From contig NC_091120.1 in NCBI RefSeq assembly GCF_040183065.1, forward strand, positions 17,699,708 through 17,763,707: a DNA stretch of 64,000 nt, given 5' to 3'. Shown here in pieces: positions 33,423-43,954 of this stretch. The stretch comes from Periplaneta americana (Eukaryota > Arthropoda > Insecta > Blattodea > Blattidae). Made by a program: the position numbers and the translations under genes. The notes under the pieces are model-generated. The model had not been told where the DNA came from. It worked only from the letters and a program-made list of their open reading frames with translations, and did no database searches. The stretch's first letter is position 1. Each line of letters begins with the position of its first letter.

Positions 33423-34455
33423 CAGTGTTCCGCAACCGGTGTGTCTTCACAAGGTGAAAGGTGGGACGCGAAAATTAATTGAAATTAAAATGGTGTGTTG
33501 ACAAAACATGCCCAATCCCCAAGTGTGTTGTGTGTGGTGAAAATCTCAGTAATGCTATCATTCCCAGTAAATTGAAACGACATTTGGTAACAAAACATTC
33601 TTTTCTGTCAAACAAAGATGAATATCATTATCGTCGGTTGTTGGAACAAAATAAAAAAAAAAACAAGTGACGCTCATGACGACGTCGGTACAGGTTTCAC
33701 AAAAAGTACAGGAAGCTAGCTGTAAGGTAGCCGAAATTATCGTAAAGGCCAAAAAAAAAACACACACACATAATAGTTGAAACATTGTTAATGCCTGAAA
33801 ATGAGTCGTTTGAGATGTGCCCAACTGTATGGCCCCTTGCTGACGGTAATAAAGTGTTGATGGACTTAATTGAAGAACATTTAGTAATCTTGCAGCAGAA
33901 GTTCAAGAATTATTTCGGAGAGTGTGTTCGAGATTTTCACTGGGTTCGTGATTCATTCATTGTGAATTCAAAACATCTTCCGAATAATATACTCTTACAA
34001 GAGGAACTAGCAGACTTAAAAGCAGACAGAATATTGAATTAAAACTTCTCGAAGTTCCTTTGGAAACATTTTGGTTGTCAATAAGGAGTGAATACTCGGC
34101 TATCTCCGAGATGGCAGTTAATATGTTATTGTCATTTTCAACTACATAATTTTGTGAACTGGGCTTCTCGACGTTAACTGAAAATTAAAACATCAAAGAG
34201 GGAGAGACTCAGATTCATCGATGAAGAAATGAGGCTTCCACTGTTAACGATTCCGCCATGGATCAGCCACATGTTTGCAGCTAAGGAGTTCCAAGTATCA
34301 CATTAAAAGTATGAGTAAAGTTATTTACTTTAATACAAGTAATAAAAATGCGTATTTTCTACAGTGAATTAAAGTTCATAAATTCTTAATAAATGCAAGA
34401 GTCGATTTCTCTTTTATAATAACGACAACAACAACAGCAACAGCAACGACAACAA

Positions 34456-34502
<47 letters not shown>

Positions 34503-34646
34503 TTAATAATAAATGTAATTACATTACGTAATTTTATTAAGAGAGTCACATCATATGTTTCTGAGGAAATTAATATTTTGGTGTGCCGTGTTGAGTCTAG
34601 GCCCATCTAGGGTGTGTCATGAGTATAAAAAAGTTGCGTAACACTG
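33423..34646 (+). mobile_element. Internally deleted hAT (ZBED5/SCAND3-like) with 8 bp TSD (7/8)
   Basis: The ends CAGTGTTCCGCAAC and (inverse) CAGTGTTACGCAAC are 14 bp hAT TIRs with one mismatch. Flanking octamers are CTCTATAC (33415-33422) and TTCTATAC (34647-34654). The interior holds an N-terminal BED finger part and a C-terminal dimerisation part. An (AAC)n/(AAT)n tract lies at about 34420-34501. Confidence 0.9.
33479..34305 (+). pseudogene. hAT transposase remnant: BED finger plus C-terminus
   Basis: The N-terminal block (33479-33670) has PKCVVCGENLSN, SKLKRHLVTKHS: C-x2-C and H-x4-H of a BED-type zinc finger. After stops, the C-terminal block (33785-34305) reads LIEEHLVILQQKFKNYFGEC, FIVNSKHLPNNILLQEELAD and, in another frame, SEMAVNMLLSF, RERLRFIDEEMRLPLL and PPWISHMFAAKEFQVSH. 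The central catalytic segment is deleted. The order fits ZBED5/SCAND3-like hAT transposases. Confidence 0.85.
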
Positions 34647-34657
34647 TTCTATACAGA

Positions 34658-34735
34658 CGGCGCGGCGTAGCTCTGCGGCAGAGCGTTTGTTTAGTAATAC
34701 AAAGGCTACGTTCGGACGTTAGTTCAAACTTATTT
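34658..34735 (+). repeat. tRNA-like sequence beside the hAT right end
   Basis: GGCGTAGCTCTGCGGCAGAG is a good A-box/D-arm. TTTGT.../ACAAA stems surround an AGT-containing loop that is one base too long, and GACGTTAGTTCAAAC is a poor B-box. A SINE head or pseudo-tRNA. Confidence 0.45.
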
Positions 34736-34844
34736 GTCAATTCGTTTTTATATACAGAGGAATACATTACTTTCTGTTCAGATATTACGGACATTTTTAA
34801 CATTTTCAGTTTTTTCATCCTTGATTCAGAATGTTTTGGATACT

Positions 34845-35076
34845 TACTTACTTACAAATGGCTTTTAAGGAACCCGCAGGTTCATTGCCGCCCTCACATA
34901 AGCCCGCCATTGGTCCCTGTCCTGTACAAGATTAATCCATCATATCCCACCTCCCTCAAATCCATTTCAATATTATCCTCCCATCTACGTCACGGCCTTC
35001 CCAAAGGTCTTTTTCCCTCCGGTCTTCCAACTAACACTCTTTATGCATTTCTGGATTCGGCCATACGTGCTACAGG
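34845..35076 (-). mobile_element. RTE LINE 3' fragment (short)
   Basis: The minus strand encodes the MNLRVP-family terminus, from about ARMAESRNA to GGLM.AAMNLRV with one small deletion, and ends with CTTACTTACTTAC on the plus strand (the (AAGT)n tail). 5' truncation is at 35076, next to the duplicated block that starts near 35080. Confidence 0.8.
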
Positions 35077-35901
35077 GAGTGCAACAGTCATAACTCAATA
35101 GACCGAAATCACAGCCATGAAACCTATCCAAATCTAAGTCAGTAATATAGGCTAGCAAATAATAGTGAAGTAAATTTAACCACACGAGATTTCCGATGAA
35201 ATTTGTGAGTCCTAAATCTGGAAAAATGAAAAGGGACTTATTAACCTAGCTTCAGTGTCCTCTTTCACAATTTTGATAACTTATTTCTCCTACTCCGCAA
35301 TTTACATGTATCCGTCAGCAGTTTACTCCGCAATTTACACAGGGAATTAATGACGGATGTAATATTATTCCGGAATTTACAAACTCCGCCAGAGACAACC
35401 ATCAATAAGGTAGTAAGAAGAACTGACTGGGTCACTAGCTGAGTAGAAACAGCCCACTGGAGGATGCATTGAAAGGAATGGTGAACGGGAGAAACGTTTA
35501 TAGCAGGAGAAGATATTAATGAAGTGCGCAGTGACGTTCACTCATCAGCTGTTTATAAGGACTAGGGGTACACAAATGAAGAGTTCAGTGACGACCCCTC
35601 ATCAGCTTTTTATAAGAGTTCAACATATTATTCCTAGTTCTAGTTATCTTAGGTAATTCCGTATACATCAGCCTAGTGGGACAGCACAGGGCGTACAACA
35701 GTCATAACTCAATAGACCGAAATCACAGCCATGAAACCTATTCTAATCTAAGTCAGTAACATAGGCTAGCTAAATAATAGTGAAGTAAATTTAACCACAC
35801 GAGATTTCCGATGAAATTTGTGAGTCCTAAATCTAGGAAAACGAAAAGGGCCTTATTAACCTAGCTTCAGTGCTCTCCCTCACCATTTTGATAACTTATT
35901 T

Positions 35902-35933
35902 GAATGTATTTATTCGACACTGCAAATGGGTAT
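35902..35933 (-). mobile_element. LINE 3'-terminal piece (GGTATATACC-type end)
   Basis: The inverse of ATACCCATTTGCAGTGT.GAATAAATACATTC, the end also seen at 5231 and 15850. It is cut at the palindromic GGTATATACC by the following MITE. Confidence 0.6.
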
Positions 35934-36172
35934 ATCGTCGTTGTTCCGGCAATAACCCCTATATGACATATTTATCGATTTTCAGATTTTTGCTCTATTA
36001 AATAACTTACATAGTGATACAGGAAATTATAAAATCTCCTATATAATTATATTCCTTTCTTTCGAAAATGTAAGAATTCACAATATCCTATGCACTACTG
36101 CCATAGAAGAATAAATGTGTTTTTTCTTCGTACTGAAATATTTAATATTTTGCACATAGGAGTTATTGCAGG
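35934..36172. mobile_element. MITE copy 2, inverted relative to 31203-31457
   Basis: Aligns to the reverse complement of copy 1 (TCGATTTTCAGATTTTTGCT, AATGTAAGAATTCACA, AATAAATGTGTTTTTTCTTC). TIRs are CGTCGTTGTTCCGGCAATAA and the inverse at 36172. Confidence 0.8.
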
Positions 36173-36175
36173 TAG

Positions 36176-36180
<5 letters not shown>

Positions 36181-36241
<61 letters not shown>

Positions 36242-36652
36242 GGGAGCATCCTAAATTAAATGAAGCACGATCACTTACAATAACATTTGAAGTAAATTTA
36301 ATTTGTATCTTAACTCTAAGTTCGAACTAAAACCCACGAGTATGATATGTTCATACCTGCACAAGTACCTTTCAGCACTACACTCATTCGCTGACAACTC
36401 ACTGCACTGCACTGGAACTACGACACATTTCACTGATTCTATCCTGATTTCACTAACATTTCAAAAACATTTAACTATTCAAATACTTTGCACTGCCCTT
36501 GCCTCTACAGCTTCATTTACAGAAAGACACTTCACTTACACAATACACTTCACTGACAACACACTTCACTCTTCACTGATACAACACTTCAATAACAAAA
36601 TATCAATTACACCCTTTAAATAGTGTGTATAATATACTACCTTCTATTAGTA
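36181..36652 (-). mobile_element. CR1-like LINE 3' UTR with (TTA)n tail
   Basis: Homologous in reverse to 14516-14940: from ACTTTACTAATAGAAGGTAG, through the GTGAAGTG-rich UTR, to TTCATTTAATTTAGGATGCT and (TTA)n (plus strand (AAT)n at 36181-36239). It has one tail unit, unlike the seven-unit array of its relative. Confidence 0.8.
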
Positions 36653-36777
36653 AAGTCTCCTACTCCGCAATTTACATGTACCCGTCAGCAGATTACTCCG
36701 CAATTTACACAGGGAATTAAAGACGGATGTAATATTATTCCGGAATTTACAAACTCCGCCAGAGACAACCATCAATA

Positions 36778-37010
36778 AGGTGGTAAAAAGAACTGACTGG
36801 GTCGCTAACTAAGTAGAAACAGCCCACTGGAGGATGCATTGGAAGGAATGGTAAACGGGAGAAACGTTTAGGGCAGAAGAAGATATTAAATGACAGAAAT
36901 CATTAATATGTCGTGACTAAGAGGCAGGCAGAAAATGGGAAAGATTGGAGAATGCTGGATTTTTCAGTGAAAAAACTGCTCTTGGGCAGAAAACAGGTGA
37001 ATAAAACAAT
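36778..37010 (+). mobile_element. LINE C-terminal fragment (GRRRYQ family)
   Basis: A degraded copy of RNWLGHWL..N.LLEDALEGMVNGR.V.GRRRYQ, followed by KQRGRQK-like sequence and CTCTTGGGCAGAAAACAGGT. Stops and frameshifts throughout. The first ~110 bp are also in block Y copy 1 (35412-35519), so the LINE was already present when the block duplicated. Confidence 0.65.
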
Positions 37011-37557
37011 TCATAGCCTATATTAAGCATGATTGTATTCAAGGCAGTACTTGTAATCAGAATAGGTCAATTGGTCTAACCAATGAAGTGGATGATGATG
37101 AGAGACTTTCTCACAGGCCATCAAATTGGCAGAATTGCGCTTTTTCTCTGACATTCTTCCCTTCGATTAGTTCTGAAACGCCATGTCCGACGCGCGGATT
37201 AGTTGCGGACTGCACGAGTTGAAGCGCCACTCAAGAAGACAACAGAGCCGTCCATTAGAGTTGTCACTTGCGCGAAAGAACTTTGAGAGCATTCGAGGAG
37301 GAGAGAAGACTCTCACAATGGAGGAACAACTTTGATTTGTTTCTCTCCAGTGCTTCGTTGTAGAGCGACGTCATGCTCCTGCCTGCCTGTCAGCCCCGGG
37401 CGAATTCCAATTCTTCCTTGCGGACAAGGAACTACAGTGAAAGAAATCGGACAACGCTAGACGTGATCAAGAAGAAAGTTTCCAAGTCAGAAGTGAAGGC
37501 TTGTCAACACTAAAGAAGCCTCCACAAGATATCAATATCATGTTCATATTTTAAAAC

Positions 37558-37611
<54 letters not shown>

Positions 37612-38050
37612 CAGGCCTTGGATTTTATTGATCTACAAATTACTTAGAAAATCTCCTAAAATTAAAAAAAGAGTTTAAAAGATAGATGGCTTTATTGAGT
37701 AATATTATACATACCGATTTTATATTATCATAATTTTCTCTAAAATCAAATGCACGGGGGCTTTTGACCATACGTGCTTTGTACCTAAAACAAGTCCTAC
37801 TTTGTAGGTTTCACACCCCTCACTTATGATTATATCCAACCACTCTCTAAAAGAACACACATATTAAAATGAAAAAAAAAAAACACATTATATAATATAT
37901 CCTAACCCAAAACAGACATAAAACCCCTAAAATTAAGCATTTATGGCTTTAAAATCTTCCGAAAACTATCTGAATAAAGAGTGGTCCATATAATTCTTAT
38001 CTCCGATTTCAGATAAACACAAACCGACAATAATAATTGTAATTATTACA
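37011..38050. other. Unassigned, with (ATT)n at 37557-37611
   Basis: 37080-37500 is notably GC-richer than its neighbours and free of simple repeats, but contains no recognisable ORF. An untranslated exon or unknown repeat is possible. 37613-38045 is AT-rich and unassigned. Confidence 0.3.
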
Positions 38051-38350
38051 ATTAATATTAGAGGAGAAAAATTCGCTCTGCGCCAGGGATCGAACCCGGA
38101 TTCTTCGTTCTACGTACCAAGCGCTCTCACCATTGAGCTACGCCGAAGTCCAATCCACAGCACCGAATCGAACTCTCCTCCTCCATTATTTTTCCCTTTG
38201 TGGCCTGACTCCAAGTTGGGCATGTATGTTGACATTTTATTAAGTCAACTGCCATTATACAAGGAGCGCACTCAATTGAGTGACTTGGTGGCCGGGATTC
38301 CACAGTATGCACAGTAATCTGTACAGAAATATGCACTGTTGCTAGAAGAA
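38051..38350 (-). mobile_element. SINE-like unit with tRNA-like part, copy 2
   Basis: Homologous to 27382-27688, with the tRNA-like part at 38076-38147 (GTA loop conserved, acceptor and T arm slightly degraded). The far end forms a 13 bp hairpin GGATTCCACAGTA/TACTGTGGAATCC (38297-38309 and 38351-38363). Confidence 0.65.
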
Positions 38351-38364
38351 TTTACTGTGGAATC

Positions 38365-38743
38365 CTCGTCATTTTCAATCTTGTGTGGTTTGGTCGTGAT
38401 GGACCAATTCCTTGGCCTCCAAACTCCCCAGATATAACTCCTGACTTCTTCATGTGGGGTTTTGTTAAAGACATTGTCTATTCACAGAAACCCAGGAACA
38501 TAGATGATCTAAGGGTAAAAATTACTCAAGCTTTTCAACAAATCACCCCTCTTATGTTACAACGGACATGAGCTGAATTGCATCACCGTTATGAGTTGTG
38601 CAGAGTACACAGTGGGAGTCATGTTGAGTTCTGAGAAGTCTCCTATCTTTCAGTGTTGTATGCACAAAGTTTCAATTAATAAAGTTCAATAGTAAATGTT
38701 TAATAGTGTTTTTATTTTATCCATATCCAAACCGATCACCCTG
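38365..38743 (+). mobile_element. Tc1/mariner-type transposase 3' part and right TIR
   Basis: Codes for GRDGPIPWPPNSPDITPDFFMW (third catalytic region SPDxxxxDF), VYSQKPRNIDDLRVKITQAFQQ and, past a TGA at 38571, AELHHRYELCR. It ends in GATCACCCTG followed by TA, the TIR of this group (ATACAGGGTGATC when inverted). The N-terminal DUF4817-like helix-turn-helix is absent here but present at 43959. Relatives: 43955-44470 and 55010-56112. Confidence 0.85.
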
Positions 38744-38745
38744 TA

Positions 38746-39213
38746 TATTGTTATTCAGTAAAAATTTATTTTTATGGCATTATAAATAAAATAGCCATAA
38801 ATTATTTTTATAGAACTATAGACCTACAGTTCAAGCTCTAACCGGTATTGGGTCTACTGATTCAATTCTGCACAACACAAAATTGTATCTCACTTTCCTG
38901 TGTTTTAATTTATAGTTACAGCAGTTTGCATATCTGTCCATAAAAAGCGTGACCTAATTACTAAATTCAAATACAATCCGCGCCATATGACTTACATTTC
39001 ACTGCACCCAGCACTATCCAACGTTTTAAAGGGCAATTTTAGAGCTGCGTCATAGGCGATAGTGAAATAGGCTATCTCGTTTTAGGAGAGGGTGAATAAA
39101 AAGAAACAACACCGAAAATAACAACACAGCTACTATCATTAGCCTACGAGCAGGTTTACACTTGCTATCACCAGTAACAATTTAGATCAAAACTTTTAAC
39201 ACTGTATCACTTC
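38746..39213. other. Unassigned stretch
   Basis: No recognisable gene or repeat. Confidence 0.3.
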
Positions 39214-39385
39214 GGAATATGTATGATAAGAACTTTCTTGTGTTAAATTTTAACGTACCTTGTTAACATGTTTCGACCTATTTTCGGTCATCTTCAGAAC
39301 TCTGAAGATGACCGAAAGTAGGTCGAAACATGTTAAAAAGGTACGTTAAAATTTAACACAAAGAAGTTCTTATCATACATATTCC
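39214..39385. mobile_element. Palindromic fold-back element, 85 bp arms, 2 bp centre
   Basis: Arms 39214-39298 and 39301-39385 are inverted copies with few mismatches. They run from GGAATATGTATGATAAGAAC at the outside to ATGTTTCGACCTATTTTCGG and GTCATCTTCAGA at the centre. No coding capacity and no clear TSD. Confidence 0.85.
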
Positions 39386-39599
39386 AAAACTATACACTAA
39401 TAATATCAACTTTCATTGCTACAACCGTCAACAACAATACTACCATAACAGCTACTATCACTACCGTTATCAACAGAAATAATAACTAGTATAAGTAATC
39501 TTTGCATGAAACAAATAGTCAAAGTCAGTATAGCAGAAGAAATGTCACAATATCATAAGGAAGTGAAATAAATAGAAGGCTACAACGAGTACAGCTTTT

Positions 39600-40465
39600 A
39601 TCACCTACATCTTGCACATATACATGAAGGATTTAGTGAAGAACTGTTTTCGTAACTTGGGAGGAGTAATAGTAGAAGGAAGAAGACCAAAGTGCATAAG
39701 GTTTGCTGACGATATGTCGTTGTTAGCAGAAGAGGATATGATACCAAGGGATATGCTACTGCAGCTAAATAACAACTGTGAGCAGTATGGATGAAGATAA
39801 ATGCAAACAAGACGAAGACCATAGTTATCTGAAGAAAAATAAATATGGTAAACATGCGAATTGGAAGTGAGGCAGTGAAACAAGTGGACAGCTTCAAATA
39901 CTTGAGGTTTACTATAAGTAGTAACATGAGCTGCAGCCAAGAAGTCAAAAGGAGAATAGCAATGGCAAAAGAAGCTTTTAATAGAAAAGGCGAATCTTCT
40001 GCGGACCTCTGGAGAAAGAACAAGGAAGAGACTAGTGGAGTGCTTTGTGTGGAGTGTGGCATTGTATGAGGGCAGAAACTTGGACATTGCTATGAAATGA
40101 AGAGGCACACGAAGCATTTGAAATGTGTGTGTGTAGAAGAATGGAGCGTGCGAAATGGAAAGACAGAATAAGAAATGCTGTGTAAGAAGGAGTGGGTGAA
40201 GAAATAATGATGCTGAAACTGATCAGGAATTGAAAAGAAATTCGCTAGGTCAAGAAGAAGCTACCTACAGAAAGATGAACTGGAAGGAATGATGAACGGG
40301 GGAAAAAGTTCGTGGCAGAAGAAGATACCAGATGACAGACAACATTAAGATATGTGAATCATATGCGGAGACTAAGAGGAAGGTGAAAAATAGGCAAGAT
40401 TGGAGAATGCTGGGTTTGTAGTGAAACACCTGCCCTTGGGCAGAAAACTATGAATGAATGAACAC
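39600..40465 (+). mobile_element. LINE 3' part (GRRRYQ family) with FADD box
   Basis: Open frame 39612-39794 carries the RT catalytic box as RFADDMSLLAEE, then NNNCEQYG. A stop and frame change lead to 39845-40069 with DSFKYLRFTISSNMSCSQEVKRRIAMAKEAFNRK. Beyond that the C-terminal region is heavily frameshifted (FEMCVCRRMER-like, RKDRIRNAV, GRRRYQMTDN). It ends TGCCCTTGGGCAGAAAACTA with an (ATGA)n tail. 5'-truncated. Confidence 0.8.
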
Positions 40466-40503
40466 TATTTTCACAGCTATAGCCATCAACAAATAATATT
40501 ATA

Positions 40504-41800
40504 CAGAGTGGCACATATGTCACGCATTGGTTTCAATGCCTTATAACATTTTTGTAAATTGATTTTTGACTAATTTCTTTTCAGATCTGTATAAAGTAAA
40601 CTTGGGAGATACACCATGGAGAGATTGAATCCTGAACAGCGCACGAAACTGACTGAACTTTATTTTGAGAATCAAAGGTCCGTCATCCTCACTCAGAGAG
40701 CATACCGGCGGCACTTCCATGTGCGCAACTGTCCTCATCAGACTACGATTCTGCGTCTGGTAGCACGATTTCGGCAAAATTATTCAGTCTGCGTTCGCCC
40801 TAGAACGGATAGACGACGTTCAGTTCGAACTCCCGAAAACATTGAGCGAGTGAGGGACAGCATTAATGACAACGCTGAAACATCAACCCGAAGACGTGCC
40901 GCTCAGCTTGGGATGAATCGAAGGTCGCTGCAAAGGATTTTAAGGACTGATTTTAAATTGTTCCCATACAAACTGCAACTGGTACAGGGAGTGTCTCCTG
41001 CAGATGCACAAGCCCGTTTCAGGTATGCAGTTCGCTTCCAAAACTTGGCGAGGGGACAACAGGACTTTCTCCAGAATCTGATAATGAGTGACGAAGCCTT
41101 TTTCCACCTAAATGGTGTTGTCAACAAACAAAACTGCCGAATATGGGCACGGGAAAACCCCAAGGCCATCGTTTCGCGTGATTTGCATCCAATAAGATGT
41201 ACGGTGTGGTGTGGTGTAACCTCAGAACGGATCATCGGTCCGTATTTTTTTGAAGAAGGAGGTGCTGTCGTAACAGTAACAGGAGAGCGGTATCGCAACA
41301 TGATCAGGGACTTTCTCAGACCAGCTGTGGCGAATAATGCTGCACACTGGTTTCAGCAAGATGGAGCCACAGCTCACACAGCACGTGAAACCAGAGCACT
41401 GTTAACACAACTTTTTGGCTAGCGAGTGATATCCCGGTTTGCCGATTTCAACTGGCCATCACGTTCCCCAGACTTGACAGCCTCAGATTTTTTTCCTTTT
41501 GGGATATTTGAAAGAACGTCAACAAACCAGCAACCATCGAGCAGCTCAAAGACAACATACAGGCCGAGATTCGTGAGTTGCAGCCAGCAATTCTTCGCAA
41601 AGTTATGGACAATGCACTAAAAAGAGCCACTCTTTGTGAGACTGCGAATGGCGGTCATTTGAAGGACATAATTTTTCATACCTAGTGTTTTCACATTTTC
41701 CAACAGTGTACTTCTCATCTCAGACAGGAATAATTTTGTGCATGCTCAAACAAAAAAGTTATAAGGCATTGAAATCAGTGCTGACATATGTGCCACCCTG
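40504..41800 (+). mobile_element. Near-complete mariner-type element, ~45 bp TIRs, TA target
   Basis: The left end CAGAGTGGCACATATGTCAC and the inverse of the right end (CAGGGTGGCACATATGTCAG) begin TIRs of about 45 bp that continue to TTTCAATGCCTTATAAC. TA flanks both ends (40502-40503, 41801-41802). One transposase gene fills the interior. This is the most intact DNA transposon in the window. Confidence 0.95.
40616..41685 (+). pseudogene. Mariner-type (IS630/Tc1) transposase, 41-residue D-D spacing, nonsense plus frameshifts
   Basis: Starts MERLNPEQRTKLTELYFENQ. An N-terminal helix-turn-helix region lies at ~1-110, including RRAAQLGMNRRSLQRIL. The first catalytic Asp is in LIMSDEAFFHLNG, the second in WFQQDGATAHTA, the third in SPDLTASDFF. 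Between Asp 2 and Asp 3 are 41 codons, counting the TAG at 41420. This TAG follows TQLFG, and the frame continues through RVISRFADFNWPSRSPDL. Two further frame changes near 41505-41525 separate this from the C-terminus (KPATIEQLKDNIQAEIRELQ and CETANGGHLKDIIF, stop at 41685). Cut-and-paste transposase, now inactive. Confidence 0.9.
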
Positions 41801-41802
41801 TA

Positions 41803-42532
41803 TTATAATACAGCCCATACATTAATTAATAAATACTTTGTCGCTAAGAAAACGTGAACAGCAGATGAACGATAATTTCAGCGTCGCTTGTTTCGCCGCA
41901 TAATATGCTATCCAAAATCATTGCTATAAGTATTAATTTTAAGGCTATAAAACAGTAATACCATCACAGTTACTATGGTTACAACTACTTAAGAGTAAAA
42001 CAATATTGCCACAAATATTTTGATCACTACAATCTCATAAAAATAAAACCACGGCAACTATTACCATTCTCACATGAAATGCTGCAAATAAAATGACACC
42101 TCCACAGCTACTAACAATATAATTAATGTAAATTCTACAAAAATTCAACTTTCTCACTATTTTTGACCACAATGATCGTTTCAAGTAAGTCAAACGGAAG
42201 CATATGGACTTCTGCTTCACATAGAATGCAGATTAAAACCCCCAGCAAATAGAAGCAACGTAGGCTACTATCATGTGGAAATCAATTACCAACGACAGTG
42301 CTTTGGTGAGCAAATTGAGGCAAATAGTAATGGAATTAGAGACTCGTACCAAACACTTCAGCTGTTTATCGAGCAACTCATTAAGTAGTAAAGTCTATAA
42401 ATCAAATGGAATTGCTGCAAGTGTTTGTTGGTCTAAAAACAGTGAAATCGGTGCCTATTGAATAGTGAAGCTCATATTATACGTGTCCTGACAAGCAGCA
42501 ACCTGTTTCTAAGAATAGTGTAAGTTCAAGTG
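41803..42532. other. Unassigned stretch
   Basis: No recognisable gene or repeat. Confidence 0.3.
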
Positions 42533-43426
42533 ATGATGATGATGATGATGATGATGAAGAAGAAGATTATGATGATGATCAGGCTTCGAGACTTCGAACC
42601 CAATAGAGCAGTTCAGTGGGAAATCCGCATAACGGCGTATTGAGTATAGTGGTAAAGCGTACAATGGGTGGGGTTACTGTAGAATGAATGCCAACAAATA
42701 CGCAAAGGAAAACGTTTTGGATTTTAAAGTTCTGACGAATAATTTGGTTTTTATACAAACCCATTTTCAAACTGTGTCTGAAACTATTACACGATTAGAA
42801 AAGTCAGAGCAAGGGATGCCGGAAGCCTGAGGAAATGACAGAGAATTAATGAGACACGAAATACACCGGTTACTGAACGTGTAAAACAGAAGTGGAAATC
42901 AATTTTATGTAAAAATAACGGATATGGAACATTGTGTACTATAAACAGCAAATTAGTGGACATAGAGTCACCCGAGAATGAAGGACTGTCTCTTAGAGAC
43001 TGCAATGATGTTAGGTTCTTCTTTTTGCTCCTGTCACGTCATGCCACGTAGAGCGCAGCTTTACTCAGTACAAACTGTGTTTGGCAGATAAGCGAAAAAG
43101 ATTTACGTTTGAGACACTGAGAATGTATCTTGCAGTACATTGCAATTCGGTACTGTAACTGCAGTTTCTAAAGACGACCAATAGGATAAATGAAGAAATT
43201 AAAATTGCTACATGTTTATTTCCATCATTAACACTGTGTATAGGCCTAATTAAATACAATGCTTATAAAAGACAGGAAAATAATATACATTTATGTGTGT
43301 TTCCCCATACTACCGTACTCTATTCTAAATAGCAACACATCTCTACCTTTCACTACCTGCAGCAAGTCAACAACCTATAGCACATGCACAGTAAACTTAT
43401 TGTATCGGGTCCCAAGTCTCGAAGCC

Positions 43427-43486
<60 letters not shown>
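42533..43486. repeat. Region bounded by inverted (GAT)n-CAGGCTTCGAGACTT copies
   Basis: At 42533-42595 (GAT)n is followed by CAGGCTTCGAGACTT. At 43410-43486 the inverse, AAGTCTCGAAGCCTG, is followed by (ATG)n. The interior (42596-43405) contains no recognised gene. Either two opposite LINE ends with (GAT)-type tails or the ends of one ~950 bp element. The poly-Met ORF at 43384 is an artefact. Confidence 0.6.
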
Positions 43487-43954
43487 CGATGACAACAATA
43501 ATTGTAATATATTTTCCTCTCTCCATCATTTGTAACTTTTTCTTCTGCATAATGCTCTTTGAAACAGAAAGGTGTAATACAGTACTTAAAAATCCCGAAA
43601 TTTTGACTTGTTAGTATTTATTACTTCACACATTTGAGGACCAGTTTCACTAAGCTAAAAGCTGGAGTTGTACACCATATCCAAGGGGAAACCTATTATT
43701 TAACATTATTTGAAATATATTAACACAATGTATATTAGTTTAATTAGTTCAACTTTGCTATACAGTTTGTATTTCATTGTATACTTAATAGTTCATAATA
43801 CGGTCTGATCCGTTTGAGTATGGATAATATTAATTTATTATTATAAAGTTATTATATTAGAAAACATTTGTTGCTAGTTATATTATGATTTAAAGATCGG
43901 AGTTTCCATATATGATAATCAACAATGCATAATCTTAAAGGACAAATGAAAATC
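43487..43954. other. Unassigned stretch
   Basis: No recognisable gene or repeat. Confidence 0.3.

Larger units (their letters stand above)
35080..36888. repeat. Tandem duplication (X-Y blocks), second copy interrupted
   Basis: Block X (35080-35285) is repeated at 35694-35900 (GTCATAACTCAATAGACCGA, CACGAGATTTCCGATGAAAT). Block Y (35286-35519) is repeated at 36656-36888 (CTCCTACTCCGCAATTTACA, CCAGAGACAACCATCAATAA). In copy 1 X and Y are adjacent. In copy 2 they are separated by exactly the insertion 35902-36652. Between the copies (35520-35693) is a short segment with its own ~50 bp imperfect direct repeat (CATCAGCTxTTTATAAG). Confidence 0.85.

Noticed and set aside
14338..36652. CRISPR-like arrays
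   Set aside because: The regular repeats here are LINE tails and microsatellites; spacers are themselves simple repeats and the genome is eukaryotic.
42623..42670. tRNA-like GTATAGTGGTAAAGCG sequence
   Set aside because: Resembles an A-box, but no B-box or foldable arms follow.
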